From Vreelandella neptunia (GTDB lineage Bacteria; Pseudomonadota; Gammaproteobacteria; Pseudomonadales; Halomonadaceae): a stretch of DNA of 64,000 nucleotides. Of this stretch, positions 1 through 8,285 are shown in pieces. The stretch covers positions 1 through 64,000 of the forward strand of contig NZ_JHQL01000003.1 in NCBI RefSeq assembly GCF_000712975.1, written 5' to 3'. The number at the start of each line of letters is the position of its first letter. The stretch's first letter is position 1. Made by a program: the position numbers and the translations under genes. The notes below the pieces were generated by a model that was not told the DNA's origin, did no database searches, and saw nothing but the letters and a program-made list of their open reading frames with translations.

Positions 1-1
1 T

Positions 2-3000
2 GGCGACGAGTTCGAAAACCTCAACGTGGATGACACCGCCACCGTGACGGTGAAGGACACCGTCGACATCGTGACCGTGGGTCTAACGGCCACGGGCTCT
101 GTCGCCGAAGGCGGCCAGATCACCTACACCGCGACCCTGACCGACGCCAACGGCGATCCGGTCACGACGAATAACGCCATCACCGTGACCCTGACCAATG
201 GGGAAGTCATCACCATTGCGGCCAACAACAGTGAGGGCGAGATCACCGTTGCTGCGCCGGCCGATGACGCCTACGTCACGGACGCGATCACCAACAGCAT
301 CGACACCGTCAGCGAAGCGAATGCCGGCGAAGCCGATGCGTTCGAAAACCTGAAGGTGGCCGGCGACACCAACGTCACCACGACGGTCACCGACAACGAC
401 ACCGAGACCACCCTGACGCTTAACGACGTCACGGTTAATGAAGGCACCGGCACCGCCACACTCAGCGGCACGCTGAGCAGCGCCCCGACCGACGAGCCGC
501 TCGTGATTGCGCTGGATAACGGCGCCACGCTGACCTTTGGTGTCGGCATGACCACGGCGACCTCGACGGAGTTCGCTGTTCAGGGCGACGATGTTTATAT
601 CGACGGTGAAAGCATTACCGTCAACGCCAGTGTGCAAAGCGGTGGCGACGAGTTCGAAAACCTCAACGTGGATGACACCGCCACCGTGACGGTGAAGGAC
701 ACCATTGACACCACCACCGTCAGTATTAATGCCACTGTGACTAAAACCTCTGTGATCAATGTTGGGAACGTTGATAACACTGATAGCTTCACCGTGACTG
801 CTTATAAAGCGGATGGTGAATTAGGAACGCTGACAAAAGTTATCAACACAAACCATGACGGGTTTGGCGTGGCTGGCAGGACTTCTGGTGGTGCCGCTGA
901 AACCGAGCTTGGCTATGTTACTGGTGTTGGAAGTGAAGCTATCGTCGTTGACTTTAACAACGAAGTGAAAAGCTTTGATGTTCAGTTTGCTTGGAGAAAC
1001 AACAACGAAAAAGCCAAGGTTGAATTCTTCGATAAGGATGGAAACTCGGTTGGCTCGGCAGTTGTATCGGGTGGTGGCACGTCAACGGATGCGTTAGTGA
1101 CTTACTACGACGCTGCGGGCAACTTCACGAAAAGTGAGAGTGCACCAGGTGGGTCTGATCGGGTTGATAACTCATATACCTTCAAGCCTGGAAGTGAAGA
1201 AACGTTTAGCAGAGCTGAGTTCACTGCAGTTGGTTTTGATGATGACTATTTGGTTCACTCGATTGCCTACAAAGAAGTAATGAATGGTGAGGCGATCAGT
1301 ATCAGTGGTCCGTCGGATGTTACCTTTGATATCGAGACATCTAATCGCCCAGATCCAAGTCAATATACCTTCACTGGCGATGACTTCCCGACAGCAATAG
1401 TATTAATTGATGGTCAGGAACACGTAGTCAAATTGGATGTGAACGGTAAGGGGTCGGTTAGCATTACAACTGATGGTGACACTGATCTTACTGCTGAAGT
1501 TATCGAGGTTAATGGTAACTTCGAGAACGTAGACGTTCCCACTAGCCTCACTCTGTATAAAGGTGGGCTTGAGACCGGCAATAACGGAGATAACACCGTT
1601 GAAGGTGGTCAAGGCGACGACATAATTGTAGCTGACGAAGGCGGGGCGGATGTCAATGTTCAGCCTGGAAAAAACTACAATGTCGCGCTTGTTGTCGATA
1701 CGTCAGGTTCTATGCAATACGACTTGAATGGACGAGGCAGCGTTAACAGTAATCCTGATGGGATTAATGACAGTGTTTACTCTGCTTCAAGAATGAAATT
1801 GGTTAAGGACTCGCTGTTGCAGCTTGCTGAACAGCTTAAAAATCATGATGGAGACATTAATGTTTCGCTGATTGCTTTTGAGTCAAATATCGAGCTGAAA
1901 GCGAACATTCAGAATCTGACAGAGCAAAACATTGACGAGCTGTTGGCTGCAATTGGCCGTACCAAAACCGAGGGTTTACAAGGTCTTGGTGGCACTAATT
2001 ACGAGGGAGCATTCATTGAGGCTTCTAACTGGTTTGCGGTGCAACCAGGCGAGAGTGATGGTTATAAAAATTTGACCTACTTCCTGACGGATGGCGATCC
2101 AACATTCAGTAATAGTGGTGACAATGGCAGAGGAAATGTCACAGACGCGAAGGACATGCGGGATGCAATCGAAGCCTTTAGTTCATTAAGTGGGGTAAGC
2201 TCGATACATGCCATTGGTATTGGCGATGGCGTTACCGTTAATAATCTTAAGTACTTCGATAACACGGAAAAGGTGAGCTTAGTTAAGGCACCTTACGGGA
2301 TTCCGGAGGAGGTATTAGCCGATTTTAGTAATAATGGTGGTTGGAATAACGCCAACAGCTGGAGCACGCCTTCATCAGGCGGAAGTTTGACCCGCTCTGG
2401 ACGTTTCGACGTCATGAGCATTTCTGACACGTCGGTAAATAATACTGCTTATGTCGTTTCTACCCCTCAGTTTGATATTGGTGCAGGGGAGTATGCAGGT
2501 ATTTCTTTCACCTACCTCGCCAGCATTTGGAATGACGATAGCGTGGTTTGGAAACTGCAAAAGCTGAATGGTAATAACTGGACTGATGTTGAAGGCCAGG
2601 GGGGAGAGTTAGGTTTCTCATATAGTTGGAGATCAGCTGCGAGCGGCGCGCTAGAGCAAGGCGAATACCGTATTGTGTATAGCGTCAATAACGCGACTAC
2701 ATATGGTGATGCCACGCTTTATATTGACGACATAAAACTCACGCCTTATGTGCCGCAAGGCGAAGTAAATATTGTCAATAGTGCCGACGAGCTAAATGCT
2801 GCTCTAGTAAGTGGCTCGACCAACACAGAACTGGCCGAGTTGGGCGATGACGTTGTGAATGGTGGCGATGGCAACGACATCATCTTTGGCGACGCGATTA
2901 ACACCGATGCCTTGGATTGGGAGGGTCGAGAGTTACCTGCTGGCTCAGGCATGGCTGCATTAAGAGAATATTTAAAAGTCACTAATGGTGGGGAGGCGCC

Positions 3001-3523
3001 CACCGAACAGCAGTTGTATGACTATATCAAGGCCAGTCACGCTGAGTTCAATGTCGAGAGCGATACGCGCGGCGGAAATGATGAGCTGTATGGTGGTAAA
3101 GGAAACGATATTCTCTACGGCCAAGGCGGTGATGATCTGCTGGTTGGTGGCGAAGGTAACGATCTGCTCTTCGGTGGCCTTGGCGCTGACACCTTCAAGT
3201 GGGAATTGAATGACCAAGGTACTTCGGATAGTCCTGCGATTGATACAGTGATGGACTTCAACTCAGGTGAAGGCGATAAACTGGATATTGGTGAGTTATT
3301 GGATTATGAAAACGGTGACTCGCTAGATGCTTATATTGTTGCAGAAGAGGATGGTGACGACACAGTGCTGTACCTTAACTCTAAAGGTGATTTAGCGGGT
3401 GACAAAGATAACGCTGATCAAGTTATTCGCTTAGAAGGTAAGAGCTTCGCGGACTTTGACGGTGGAAGCCCAGACGATGTCATCCAGCACCTGCTTAATA
3501 CAGGCAAGCTAGATATCGAGTAA
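2..3523 (+). CDS. C-terminal part of a giant RTX/VWA repeat adhesin (5' end outside window)
   Basis: The frame is open from the first bases, so the gene begins upstream. Numbering residues from the ATG at 26: residues 1-240 are Thr/Asp-rich Ig-like repeats; about 265-440 is a beta-rich domain; about 550-745 is a von Willebrand A domain with the MIDAS motif DTSGSM (about 558-563); about 746-911 is a second beta-rich module; glycine/aspartate RTX calcium repeats (GGDGND, GGKGND, GGEGND) lie at about 939-1059; the acidic C-terminus is typical of type I secreted adhesins. Such proteins hold cells to surfaces and to each other. The lapG-lapD pair nearby fits a LapA-type adhesin, but the N-terminal retention module and LapG cleavage site are not in view. 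Third-position composition changes sharply near nt 720. Confidence 0.9.
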   Translation, partial: GDEFENLNVDDTATVTVKDTVDIVTVGLTATGSVAEGGQITYTATLTDANGDPVTTNNAITVTLTNGEVITIAANNSEGEITVAAPADDAYVTDAITNSIDTVSEANAGEADAFENLKVAGDTNVTTTVTDNDTETTLTLNDVTVNEGTGTATLSGTLSSAPTDEPLVIALDNGATLTFGVGMTTATSTEFAVQGDDVYIDGESITVNASVQSGGDEFENLNVDDTATVTVKDTIDTTTVSINATVTKTSVINVGNVDNTDSFTVTAYKADGELGTLTKVINTNHDGFGVAGRTSGGAAETELGYVTGVGSEAIVVDFNNEVKSFDVQFAWRNNNEKAKVEFFDKDGNSVGSAVVSGGGTSTDALVTYYDAAGNFTKSESAPGGSDRVDNSYTFKPGSEETFSRAEFTAVGFDDDYLVHSIAYKEVMNGEAISISGPSDVTFDIETSNRPDPSQYTFTGDDFPTAIVLIDGQEHVVKLDVNGKGSVSITTDGDTDLTAEVIEVNGNFENVDVPTSLTLYKGGLETGNNGDNTVEGGQGDDIIVADEGGADVNVQPGKNYNVALVVDTSGSMQYDLNGRGSVNSNPDGINDSVYSASRMKLVKDSLLQLAEQLKNHDGDINVSLIAFESNIELKANIQNLTEQNIDELLAAIGRTKTEGLQGLGGTNYEGAFIEASNWFAVQPGESDGYKNLTYFLTDGDPTFSNSGDNGRGNVTDAKDMRDAIEAFSSLSGVSSIHAIGIGDGVTVNNLKYFDNTEKVSLVKAPYGIPEEVLADFSNNGGWNNANSWSTPSSGGSLTRSGRFDVMSISDTSVNNTAYVVSTPQFDIGAGEYAGISFTYLASIWNDDSVVWKLQKLNGNNWTDVEGQGGELGFSYSWRSAASGALEQGEYRIVYSVNNATTYGDATLYIDDIKLTPYVPQGEVNIVNSADELNAALVSGSTNTELAELGDDVVNGGDGNDIIFGDAINTDALDWEGRELPAGSGMAALREYLKVTNGGEAPTEQQLYDYIKASHAEFNVESDTRGGNDELYGGKGNDILYGQGGDDLLVGGEGNDLLFGGLGADTFKWELNDQGTSDSPAIDTVMDFNSGEGDKLDIGELLDYENGDSLDAYIVAEEDGDDTVLYLNSKGDLAGDKDNADQVIRLEGKSFADFDGGSPDDVIQHLLNTGKLDIE

Positions 3524-3540
3524 CCTTCACCCACCCAAAC

Positions 3541-3563
3541 AGGCCGCCTACGGGCGGCCTTGT
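3541..3563 (+). terminator. Intrinsic terminator of the adhesin gene
   Basis: AGGCCGCC and GGCGGCCT form an 8-bp GC-rich stem around a 4-nt loop. A short T-rich tail (TTGTTAT) follows. It lies 18 bp after the adhesin stop. Confidence 0.75.
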
Positions 3564-3626
3564 TATATCCACTCTCGAATGTCATTTCGCTATACTTAGG
3601 CGCTTTTACTTATAGAGGAACCCGCT

Positions 3627-3950
3627 ATGCTTTACATCAAACGCAATGCCGAAGGGGAGATCGTGATGCTCAGTAAAGAGCCATCGCCGGAGTGTAATGA
3701 CACTATTAATGAAGATTCGCCGGAGGTGTTCGCTTTTTTAGCTGAGCAAACGGGGCAGTCGGCGCAGTTTATTGCCTCTGACTTGGCCTTTGTACGAGTG
3801 GTGGAAGATATGCTGGAAGTGCTGCTAGAGAAAGGCTTGCTGAGTTTTACGGACTTGCCTGCGGCGGCACAAAAAAAGGTGATGGAGCGTAAGTCGTTGC
3901 GGTCGAAGAATGATATTAATTTGCTAGGCGATGAAGACGAATTGATTTAA
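3627..3950 (+). CDS. Conserved small protein of unknown function (107 aa)
   Basis: A short acidic protein without signal peptide or membrane segment. It begins MLYIKRNAEGEIVMLSKEP, and the middle and C-terminus look alpha-helical. AGAGGAA sits just before the ATG as ribosome binding site. From memory, homologues in Pseudomonas and Halomonas are often labelled tryptophan synthase subunit beta-like. The protein is far too short and lacks the PLP-binding features of TrpB, so that name should not be used. It lies between the adhesin and the convergent lapGD operon, with its own weak terminator after it, so it is probably a single-gene unit. Function unknown. Confidence 0.8.
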   Translation: MLYIKRNAEGEIVMLSKEPSPECNDTINEDSPEVFAFLAEQTGQSAQFIASDLAFVRVVEDMLEVLLEKGLLSFTDLPAAAQKKVMERKSLRSKNDINLLGDEDELI

Positions 3951-3954
3951 TACG

Positions 3955-3977
3955 GCGCGTCGTTAGACGCGCTGTTT
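3955..3977 (+). terminator. Weak hairpin terminator between convergent genes
   Basis: GCGCGTC, loop GTTA, GACGCGC, then TGTTT. The stem is 7 bp and the T tract is short. It lies between the small unknown gene and the convergent end of lapD. Confidence 0.5.
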
Positions 3978-4014
3978 GCTGGCAGTTACCTGACCTTCGA
4001 AAAACGACTACTCT

Positions 4015-5922
4015 TTAATTCAGGCGCACGCCTGGTCCGGTGGCTCCGTCAACGCCTACTTTGAAGAGACTTTCCAATTCGGCTTGTTCAGTCACCCCTT
4101 CTGCGATCACCTGAATGCCGAGGGAGTGGCATAGCGTGGCCATACCTCGCACGATGGTTTGCTGTTCATGAGAGGTATGAATCCCTCCAATCAAGCTGCT
4201 GTCTATTTTTAGGTAGGCAAGCCCGATGTCGTGTAAATCGGCAAGTTTGGTGAATTCTGCCCCGACATGCTCAATGCCAAACTGACAGCCTAACGGTCTG
4301 AGCGCTGTACATAAGCCGCGAAGGCTGCCAATAGCATGGGTATTCAAAATAGCAGGTACTTCGAAGCATAGCTGTTTGGCAAGTTGGGGTTGTTTTTCGA
4401 GCAGTCGTCTTAACTCAATCACAAATTCAGCATTGGTGATGGAGGCAATTGAAAGATTAATACCAAGGGTTTGTGCGGGGTTGCTAGTCAGTTGCTCAAG
4501 GGCTTTTTTAACCACGGCAATATCGAGTGCAGGTTCTAAGTGAAAGCGCGAAATCCAGGGAATAAACATGCCAGCGGTTTGCCAGTTATTGGCAAGCTCT
4601 AGGCGAGCAGGGCATTCATAATGCAGTACGTTATGGTGGGCATCAATAACGGGGAAATAAGCGAGCTGCGGCCCTAACGTAATGGCAGCATTTAGCGCTG
4701 AACGCCATTCAGCGTGGTTACCAAAGAGCGAGTTATGTTGGTGCTCCCGTACAGCTACGGTGGTGTGGGCGCTTGCACTTTCGGCTTCAGCAAGGGCATC
4801 GTCTAAGGTAGCCAGTAAACCACCTCGGTCATCATGGGGCGTGTAGGCAACCACAGCGGTCGGTAAACGCATGCCGATATTGGGTGCCTTGAGCGCGATG
4901 GTATCTAGCGCTTGGCGTAGGCGCGGTATGAGTGCGCCAGTGTCAGCTTCTAGCGGTAGCATCAGGATAAAATCGCTGCCGTTTAAGCGCCCAACCAGTG
5001 CTTCTTCTGGCGTGGGGGCCAGCTGGGAGAGTTGTGTCACTAACTCACTGAGTAACTGGTCAGTGGCTTGGTGGCCTAGCTGCTCATTAAGCGTTTCAAG
5101 TGACTCCACTCGGGTCATTATCATTAGCCCCGTGGCACGGGCGTCTTCACTCCCTAGTAATGATGATAAACGGCCCATAAACACGTCGCGATTGAGCGCC
5201 CCTGTGACACGGTCATGCTGCAGATGGCGACGCAGTTCATCCAGTTTTTGGCTTTCCTGGCTGAGCATTTGGCGCACATTGGCAGATAAAACGTTCATTG
5301 CTTGGGCCACTTCACGTAGCTCTAATGTGCGGGGTTCTTTAATGGTGGTAAAGCGCCGGGCGCTGATATCTTTTGCTTGGGCGACCACCCGCACAAGAGG
5401 GTGCTTGATACCGCGTACCACCACTGTGGCGATGGCGAGGCTGATCGCTCCAGCCAGCAAGAACCAGCCAGCGAGCTCAAGCATAATGCGCCACAAAGAG
5501 GCATAGGCGAAACTGTGCTGACTTTCGAGTTCAAGCGTACCGAATTGCCGCCAGCCGTCTTGTATCGTTGCGGTGCCAATGGGTACATCGAAGTGAATAA
5601 CGTTGCGGAACCATGCGGGTACATCGCCGCGGTATTCGCTGGCGGAGCGTTCAATAAGCACCTGACCTTCGGTGTCACGTAGGGTAATACGGCGGTAATA
5701 GCCGGTATCGAACTGTGCGGAAATTAACAGTTCGAGCGTCACTATGTCCTTTTCGAGCTGGCTCATGGAAAGTGCTAATGCCGTTGCATTGTCCTCATTT
5801 TTAATGCGCACTTCCTGCTCAATATAGTCGCGGCCCGAGGTAATGCTGATCGCAAGGCTGCCGACAAATGAAAGCAACAGTAGCGCAATAATGGCCAGCC
5901 AAAGCTGTTTAATCAGCGACAT
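4015..5922 (-). CDS. lapD: LapD-like inner-membrane c-di-GMP receptor
   Basis: 635 aa. TM segment at about 6-28, periplasmic sensor domain to about 145, second TM at about 148-170, then HAMP, GGDEF and EAL domains. Both catalytic motifs are degenerate: NGSDF in place of GGDEF and ECPAR in place of the EALVR type. It should therefore bind c-di-GMP rather than make or cleave it. In known LapD proteins, c-di-GMP binding makes the periplasmic domain sequester the protease LapG and so keeps the adhesin on the surface. Trp124 in the periplasmic QDGWRQFG segment matches the position of the LapG-binding tryptophan. It follows lapG by 14 bp on the same strand. Confidence 0.9.
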   Translation of the reverse strand: MSLIKQLWLAIIALLLLSFVGSLAISITSGRDYIEQEVRIKNEDNATALALSMSQLEKDIVTLELLISAQFDTGYYRRITLRDTEGQVLIERSASEYRGDVPAWFRNVIHFDVPIGTATIQDGWRQFGTLELESQHSFAYASLWRIMLELAGWFLLAGAISLAIATVVVRGIKHPLVRVVAQAKDISARRFTTIKEPRTLELREVAQAMNVLSANVRQMLSQESQKLDELRRHLQHDRVTGALNRDVFMGRLSSLLGSEDARATGLMIMTRVESLETLNEQLGHQATDQLLSELVTQLSQLAPTPEEALVGRLNGSDFILMLPLEADTGALIPRLRQALDTIALKAPNIGMRLPTAVVAYTPHDDRGGLLATLDDALAEAESASAHTTVAVREHQHNSLFGNHAEWRSALNAAITLGPQLAYFPVIDAHHNVLHYECPARLELANNWQTAGMFIPWISRFHLEPALDIAVVKKALEQLTSNPAQTLGINLSIASITNAEFVIELRRLLEKQPQLAKQLCFEVPAILNTHAIGSLRGLCTALRPLGCQFGIEHVGAEFTKLADLHDIGLAYLKIDSSLIGGIHTSHEQQTIVRGMATLCHSLGIQVIAEGVTEQAELESLFKVGVDGATGPGVRLN

Positions 5923-5936
5923 AGTGCTTAATCCTC

Positions 5937-6650
5937 TTAAATAAAACCTTGTGATTGCATCCGTTCAACGACGTTACGCCAGCGCGATAGCCGCGCTAAC
6001 GGGTCCGCACGTGATTGCGTTGTGCCACCGGCCCACAGCCCTTCACTATTAAAACTGAACACGGGGTCTAGGTCGGTACGTTGAGAAGCAGGGGAAATAG
6101 ACGGTGATATATTATCCAATACCAAGGGCTCGGCGCTGGGCGTTGAATAGTAGCCAAGTACCATGTGTGCTTGAGTGATTTGACTGCGGCCAATGCGCGC
6201 TCGTACATAAATCATACGCAGGCGTTCACCGGGAACGTTGAGCTGCTTCAGGGTGATGTACTTAGCAATAGAGTAATCTTCACAATCGCCCTGTGCTTTA
6301 CCCATGGCCTCTAATGGCGTTGCCCAGAAGTCTTCTTGCCCCCATACGTGAATATCATCCACCCAGCGTATTCGGCGGTTAAAAAAGTCGTTGACCTCGC
6401 GAAGTTGCGTTTGCACCTCTTGACCACGCAAACGTTCCAACAGGGCAAACCACTCTTCTAAAACAGCAAGCCCGCTTTGGCCGTGCTGCTGTTGCATGCT
6501 CTGCCGTAAGCGTTGGGGGTTGAAAGCAGTGGCAGGCGAGGCATGAAAACCTAACCCTGCGCCCAGCACAACTGCGCCGACAGTGGCTAAAAACTGTCGG
6601 CGCGAAAGCGGTTTAAGCGGAGGGCGAGTGGATGCAGGCATAAACGCCAT
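5937..6650 (-). CDS. lapG: LapG-like periplasmic cysteine protease
   Basis: 237 aa, bacterial transglutaminase-like cysteine proteinase family. The triad is visible as Cys123 (QGDCEDYS), His162 (QAHMVLGYY) and Asp179 (LVLDNIS). LapG cleaves the N-terminal retention module of LapA-type adhesins in the periplasm when c-di-GMP is low. The N-terminus has SRRQFLA followed by a hydrophobic stretch ending in an AxA-like site, which resembles a twin-arginine export signal. It is first in a two-gene operon with lapD, and the adhesin gene nearby is the obvious substrate. A small inverted repeat (GCACTA, 6 nt, TAGTGC at 6699-6716) sits in its upstream region. Confidence 0.9.
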   Translation of the reverse strand: MAFMPASTRPPLKPLSRRQFLATVGAVVLGAGLGFHASPATAFNPQRLRQSMQQQHGQSGLAVLEEWFALLERLRGQEVQTQLREVNDFFNRRIRWVDDIHVWGQEDFWATPLEAMGKAQGDCEDYSIAKYITLKQLNVPGERLRMIYVRARIGRSQITQAHMVLGYYSTPSAEPLVLDNISPSISPASQRTDLDPVFSFNSEGLWAGGTTQSRADPLARLSRWRNVVERMQSQGFI

Positions 6651-6698
6651 GAGTAATAGTTAATAAGCATTAAGCCTACAAGCTACGGCGTTGAAGTG

Positions 6699-6716
6699 CA
6701 CTATTTCCTTAGTGCT
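6699..6716. promoter_or_regulatory. Small inverted repeat upstream of lapGD
   Basis: GCACTA and TAGTGC are perfect 6-bp arms around a 6-nt spacer. They lie about 50 bp before the lapG start, in the only gene-free DNA upstream of it. It could be an operator; there is no direct evidence. Confidence 0.3.
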
Positions 6717-6781
6717 ATCTATTTAGCAGCGCCTCATTAGATTGGGTGGGTATGGGATGAGGATAAAGGGCTATCGTTGTG

Positions 6782-7453
6782 TCATTCAGCGGATGCTTGA
6801 AACACGCTGTCGAGCAGTGGTTCCAGGGCTGGCCAGACGTTGTCTAAAATAATCGGCTGGGCCTCGGCGGTGGGGTGTATGCCGTCGTCTTGCATCAGTT
6901 GTTCATTAAGTGCGATATCTTCCAACAAGAAAGGTACGAGCGGTACGTCATACTCATCAGCTAACGAATGAAAAACACTCGTAAAGGCATCGCGGTAGGC
7001 TTGGCCGTAGTTAGGTGGAATATCAATGCCGAGCAGTAATACATCGGCTCCTGCCTGTTGGCTTTGCTCAATCATGTTGGCTAGGTTGGAGCGCATTTGA
7101 GTCGGTGGGAGGCCACGTAAGCCATCGTTGCCGCCTAGTTCAAGCAGAACGATATCAGGCTGTCGTTGTCCGATAATATTAGCCAATCGTTGTGCACCGC
7201 CGGACGTAGTTTCACCGCTGATACTGGCATTGATGACTTGGGCTTCACCATCTAGCCTCTCGGCCAATAACGTGACCCAACCCAGCTCTTGCTCTATACC
7301 ATAGGCGGCACTAAGACTATCGCCCATGACTAAAAGTGTTGGGCGTTGGTCAGCGTTGAGTGCAGACGCGTTAAAGATGACTATCAGTGCCAGCAACCCT
7401 CCGGTTACCATGCGGTTCAGTCTTTGCCACGCTACAGGGATGCCATGCTTCAT
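6782..7453 (-). CDS. tesA: TesA-type periplasmic esterase / lysophospholipase (SGNH family)
   Basis: 223 aa with an N-terminal signal segment (about 12-34). SGNH blocks are clear: GDSLSAAYG with nucleophile Ser46, the block II Gly in ISGETTSGG, GGNDGLRG (block III), and DDGIHPTA with Asp190 and His193. The family hydrolyses thioesters, aryl esters and lysophospholipids in the periplasm. It is divergent from an ABC transporter pair, the same arrangement as tesA with ybbA-ybbP in E. coli. The start codon overlaps the apparent start of the opposite gene. Confidence 0.92.
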   Translation of the reverse strand: MKHGIPVAWQRLNRMVTGGLLALIVIFNASALNADQRPTLLVMGDSLSAAYGIEQELGWVTLLAERLDGEAQVINASISGETTSGGAQRLANIIGQRQPDIVLLELGGNDGLRGLPPTQMRSNLANMIEQSQQAGADVLLLGIDIPPNYGQAYRDAFTSVFHSLADEYDVPLVPFLLEDIALNEQLMQDDGIHPTAEAQPIILDNVWPALEPLLDSVFQASAE

Positions 7454-8285
7454 GTCTTACTCCTCTAATCCACAAGCCAATTTGGATCCACAAACCAATT
7501 TGCCAACCGGTGATGCCACTTCGAATCAGCCCACCACCGACACCATCATCGCCAGCAATGTTCCTCACAAGCAAGCTCACCAGCCAGTCCTGCATGCTGA
7601 AAAACTGTCTAAACGGGTGAGAAGCGGGGAGCGTTCGTTAACTATCTTACACGACCTTTCGTTGAGCGTGGCAGCGGGAGAAAGTGTTGCCATTCTTGGT
7701 AAAAGCGGTGCTGGTAAGTCGACCTTGCTAGGGTTGTTGGCGGGGTTAGACACGCCCAGTGATGGGGAACTGACACTGTTTGGCCAGCCGCTAAGCCAAA
7801 TGGATGAAGATGGGCGGGCGGCGTTGCGTGCCGGAAGAGTCGGTTTTGTATTTCAAAACTTTCAGCTGTTACCGACGTTAAGCGCACTGGAAAATGTGCT
7901 ATTACCATTAGAGTTGTCTCCCCGAGCAGGAGAGACTCAGGCAGCGGCGCAGTGGCTTGAGCGAGTTGGGCTTGGCGAGCGCGTAGGGCATCTGCCTAAG
8001 CAGCTTTCAGGGGGTGAGCAGCAGCGCGTTGCCATTGCACGGGCGTTTGTTACCGACCCTGAACTAGTCTTTGCCGACGAGCCAACCGGTAACCTTGACC
8101 CCGAAACAGGGGCACAAATTATTGACCTGCTTTTCACACTGAACCGTGAAGCGGGCACCACCCTTATTTTAGTAACTCATGACCACGCACTTGCGCGCCG
8201 TTGCGACCGATGTTTGCGCCTGGCGAACGGGCAGTTAATGGCGTTTGAGCCAACGGCTGTTGCCAGCGGGGGTGGCGATGAGTGA
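7452..8285 (+). CDS. ybbA: YbbA-like ABC transporter ATP-binding protein
   Basis: ATPase of the MacB/LolD type, 277 aa from this ATG. Walker A is [13 protein letters not shown], the signature [14 protein letters not shown], and Walker B LVFADEP, followed by the H-loop LVTHDH. It pairs with the FtsX-like permease that begins 8 bp before its stop. The start is uncertain. The first 45 or so residues are low-complexity and not shared with E. coli YbbA, and their DNA holds an 18-bp tandem duplication (7468-7503), as in gene-free DNA elsewhere here. No good ribosome binding site or later ATG is visible, so a TTG or other start nearer 7500-7590 is possible. Confidence 0.85.
   Translation: MSYSSNPQANLDPQTNLPTGDATSNQPTTDTIIASNVPHKQAHQPVLHAEKLSKRVRSGERSLTILHDLSLSVAAGESVAILGKSGAGKSTLLGLLAGLDTPSDGELTLFGQPLSQMDEDGRAALRAGRVGFVFQNFQLLPTLSALENVLLPLELSPRAGETQAAAQWLERVGLGERVGHLPKQLSGGEQQRVAIARAFVTDPELVFADEPTGNLDPETGAQIIDLLFTLNREAGTTLILVTHDHALARRCDRCLRLANGQLMAFEPTAVASGGGDE
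7468..7503. repeat. 18-bp tandem duplication at the tesA/ybbA junction
   Basis: Two units, 7468-7485 and 7486-7503, differ at two positions (ATCCACAAGCCAATTTGG type). They lie in the doubtful N-terminal extension of ybbA. Confidence 0.8.

Noticed and set aside
3627..3950. Label tryptophan synthase beta for the 107-aa protein
   Set aside because: The length is about a quarter of TrpB and no PLP site is present.
4871..5506. Plus-strand open frame of 211 codons inside lapD
   Set aside because: It is a shadow of lapD on the other strand, with Ser/Arg-rich composition and no supporting start signal.
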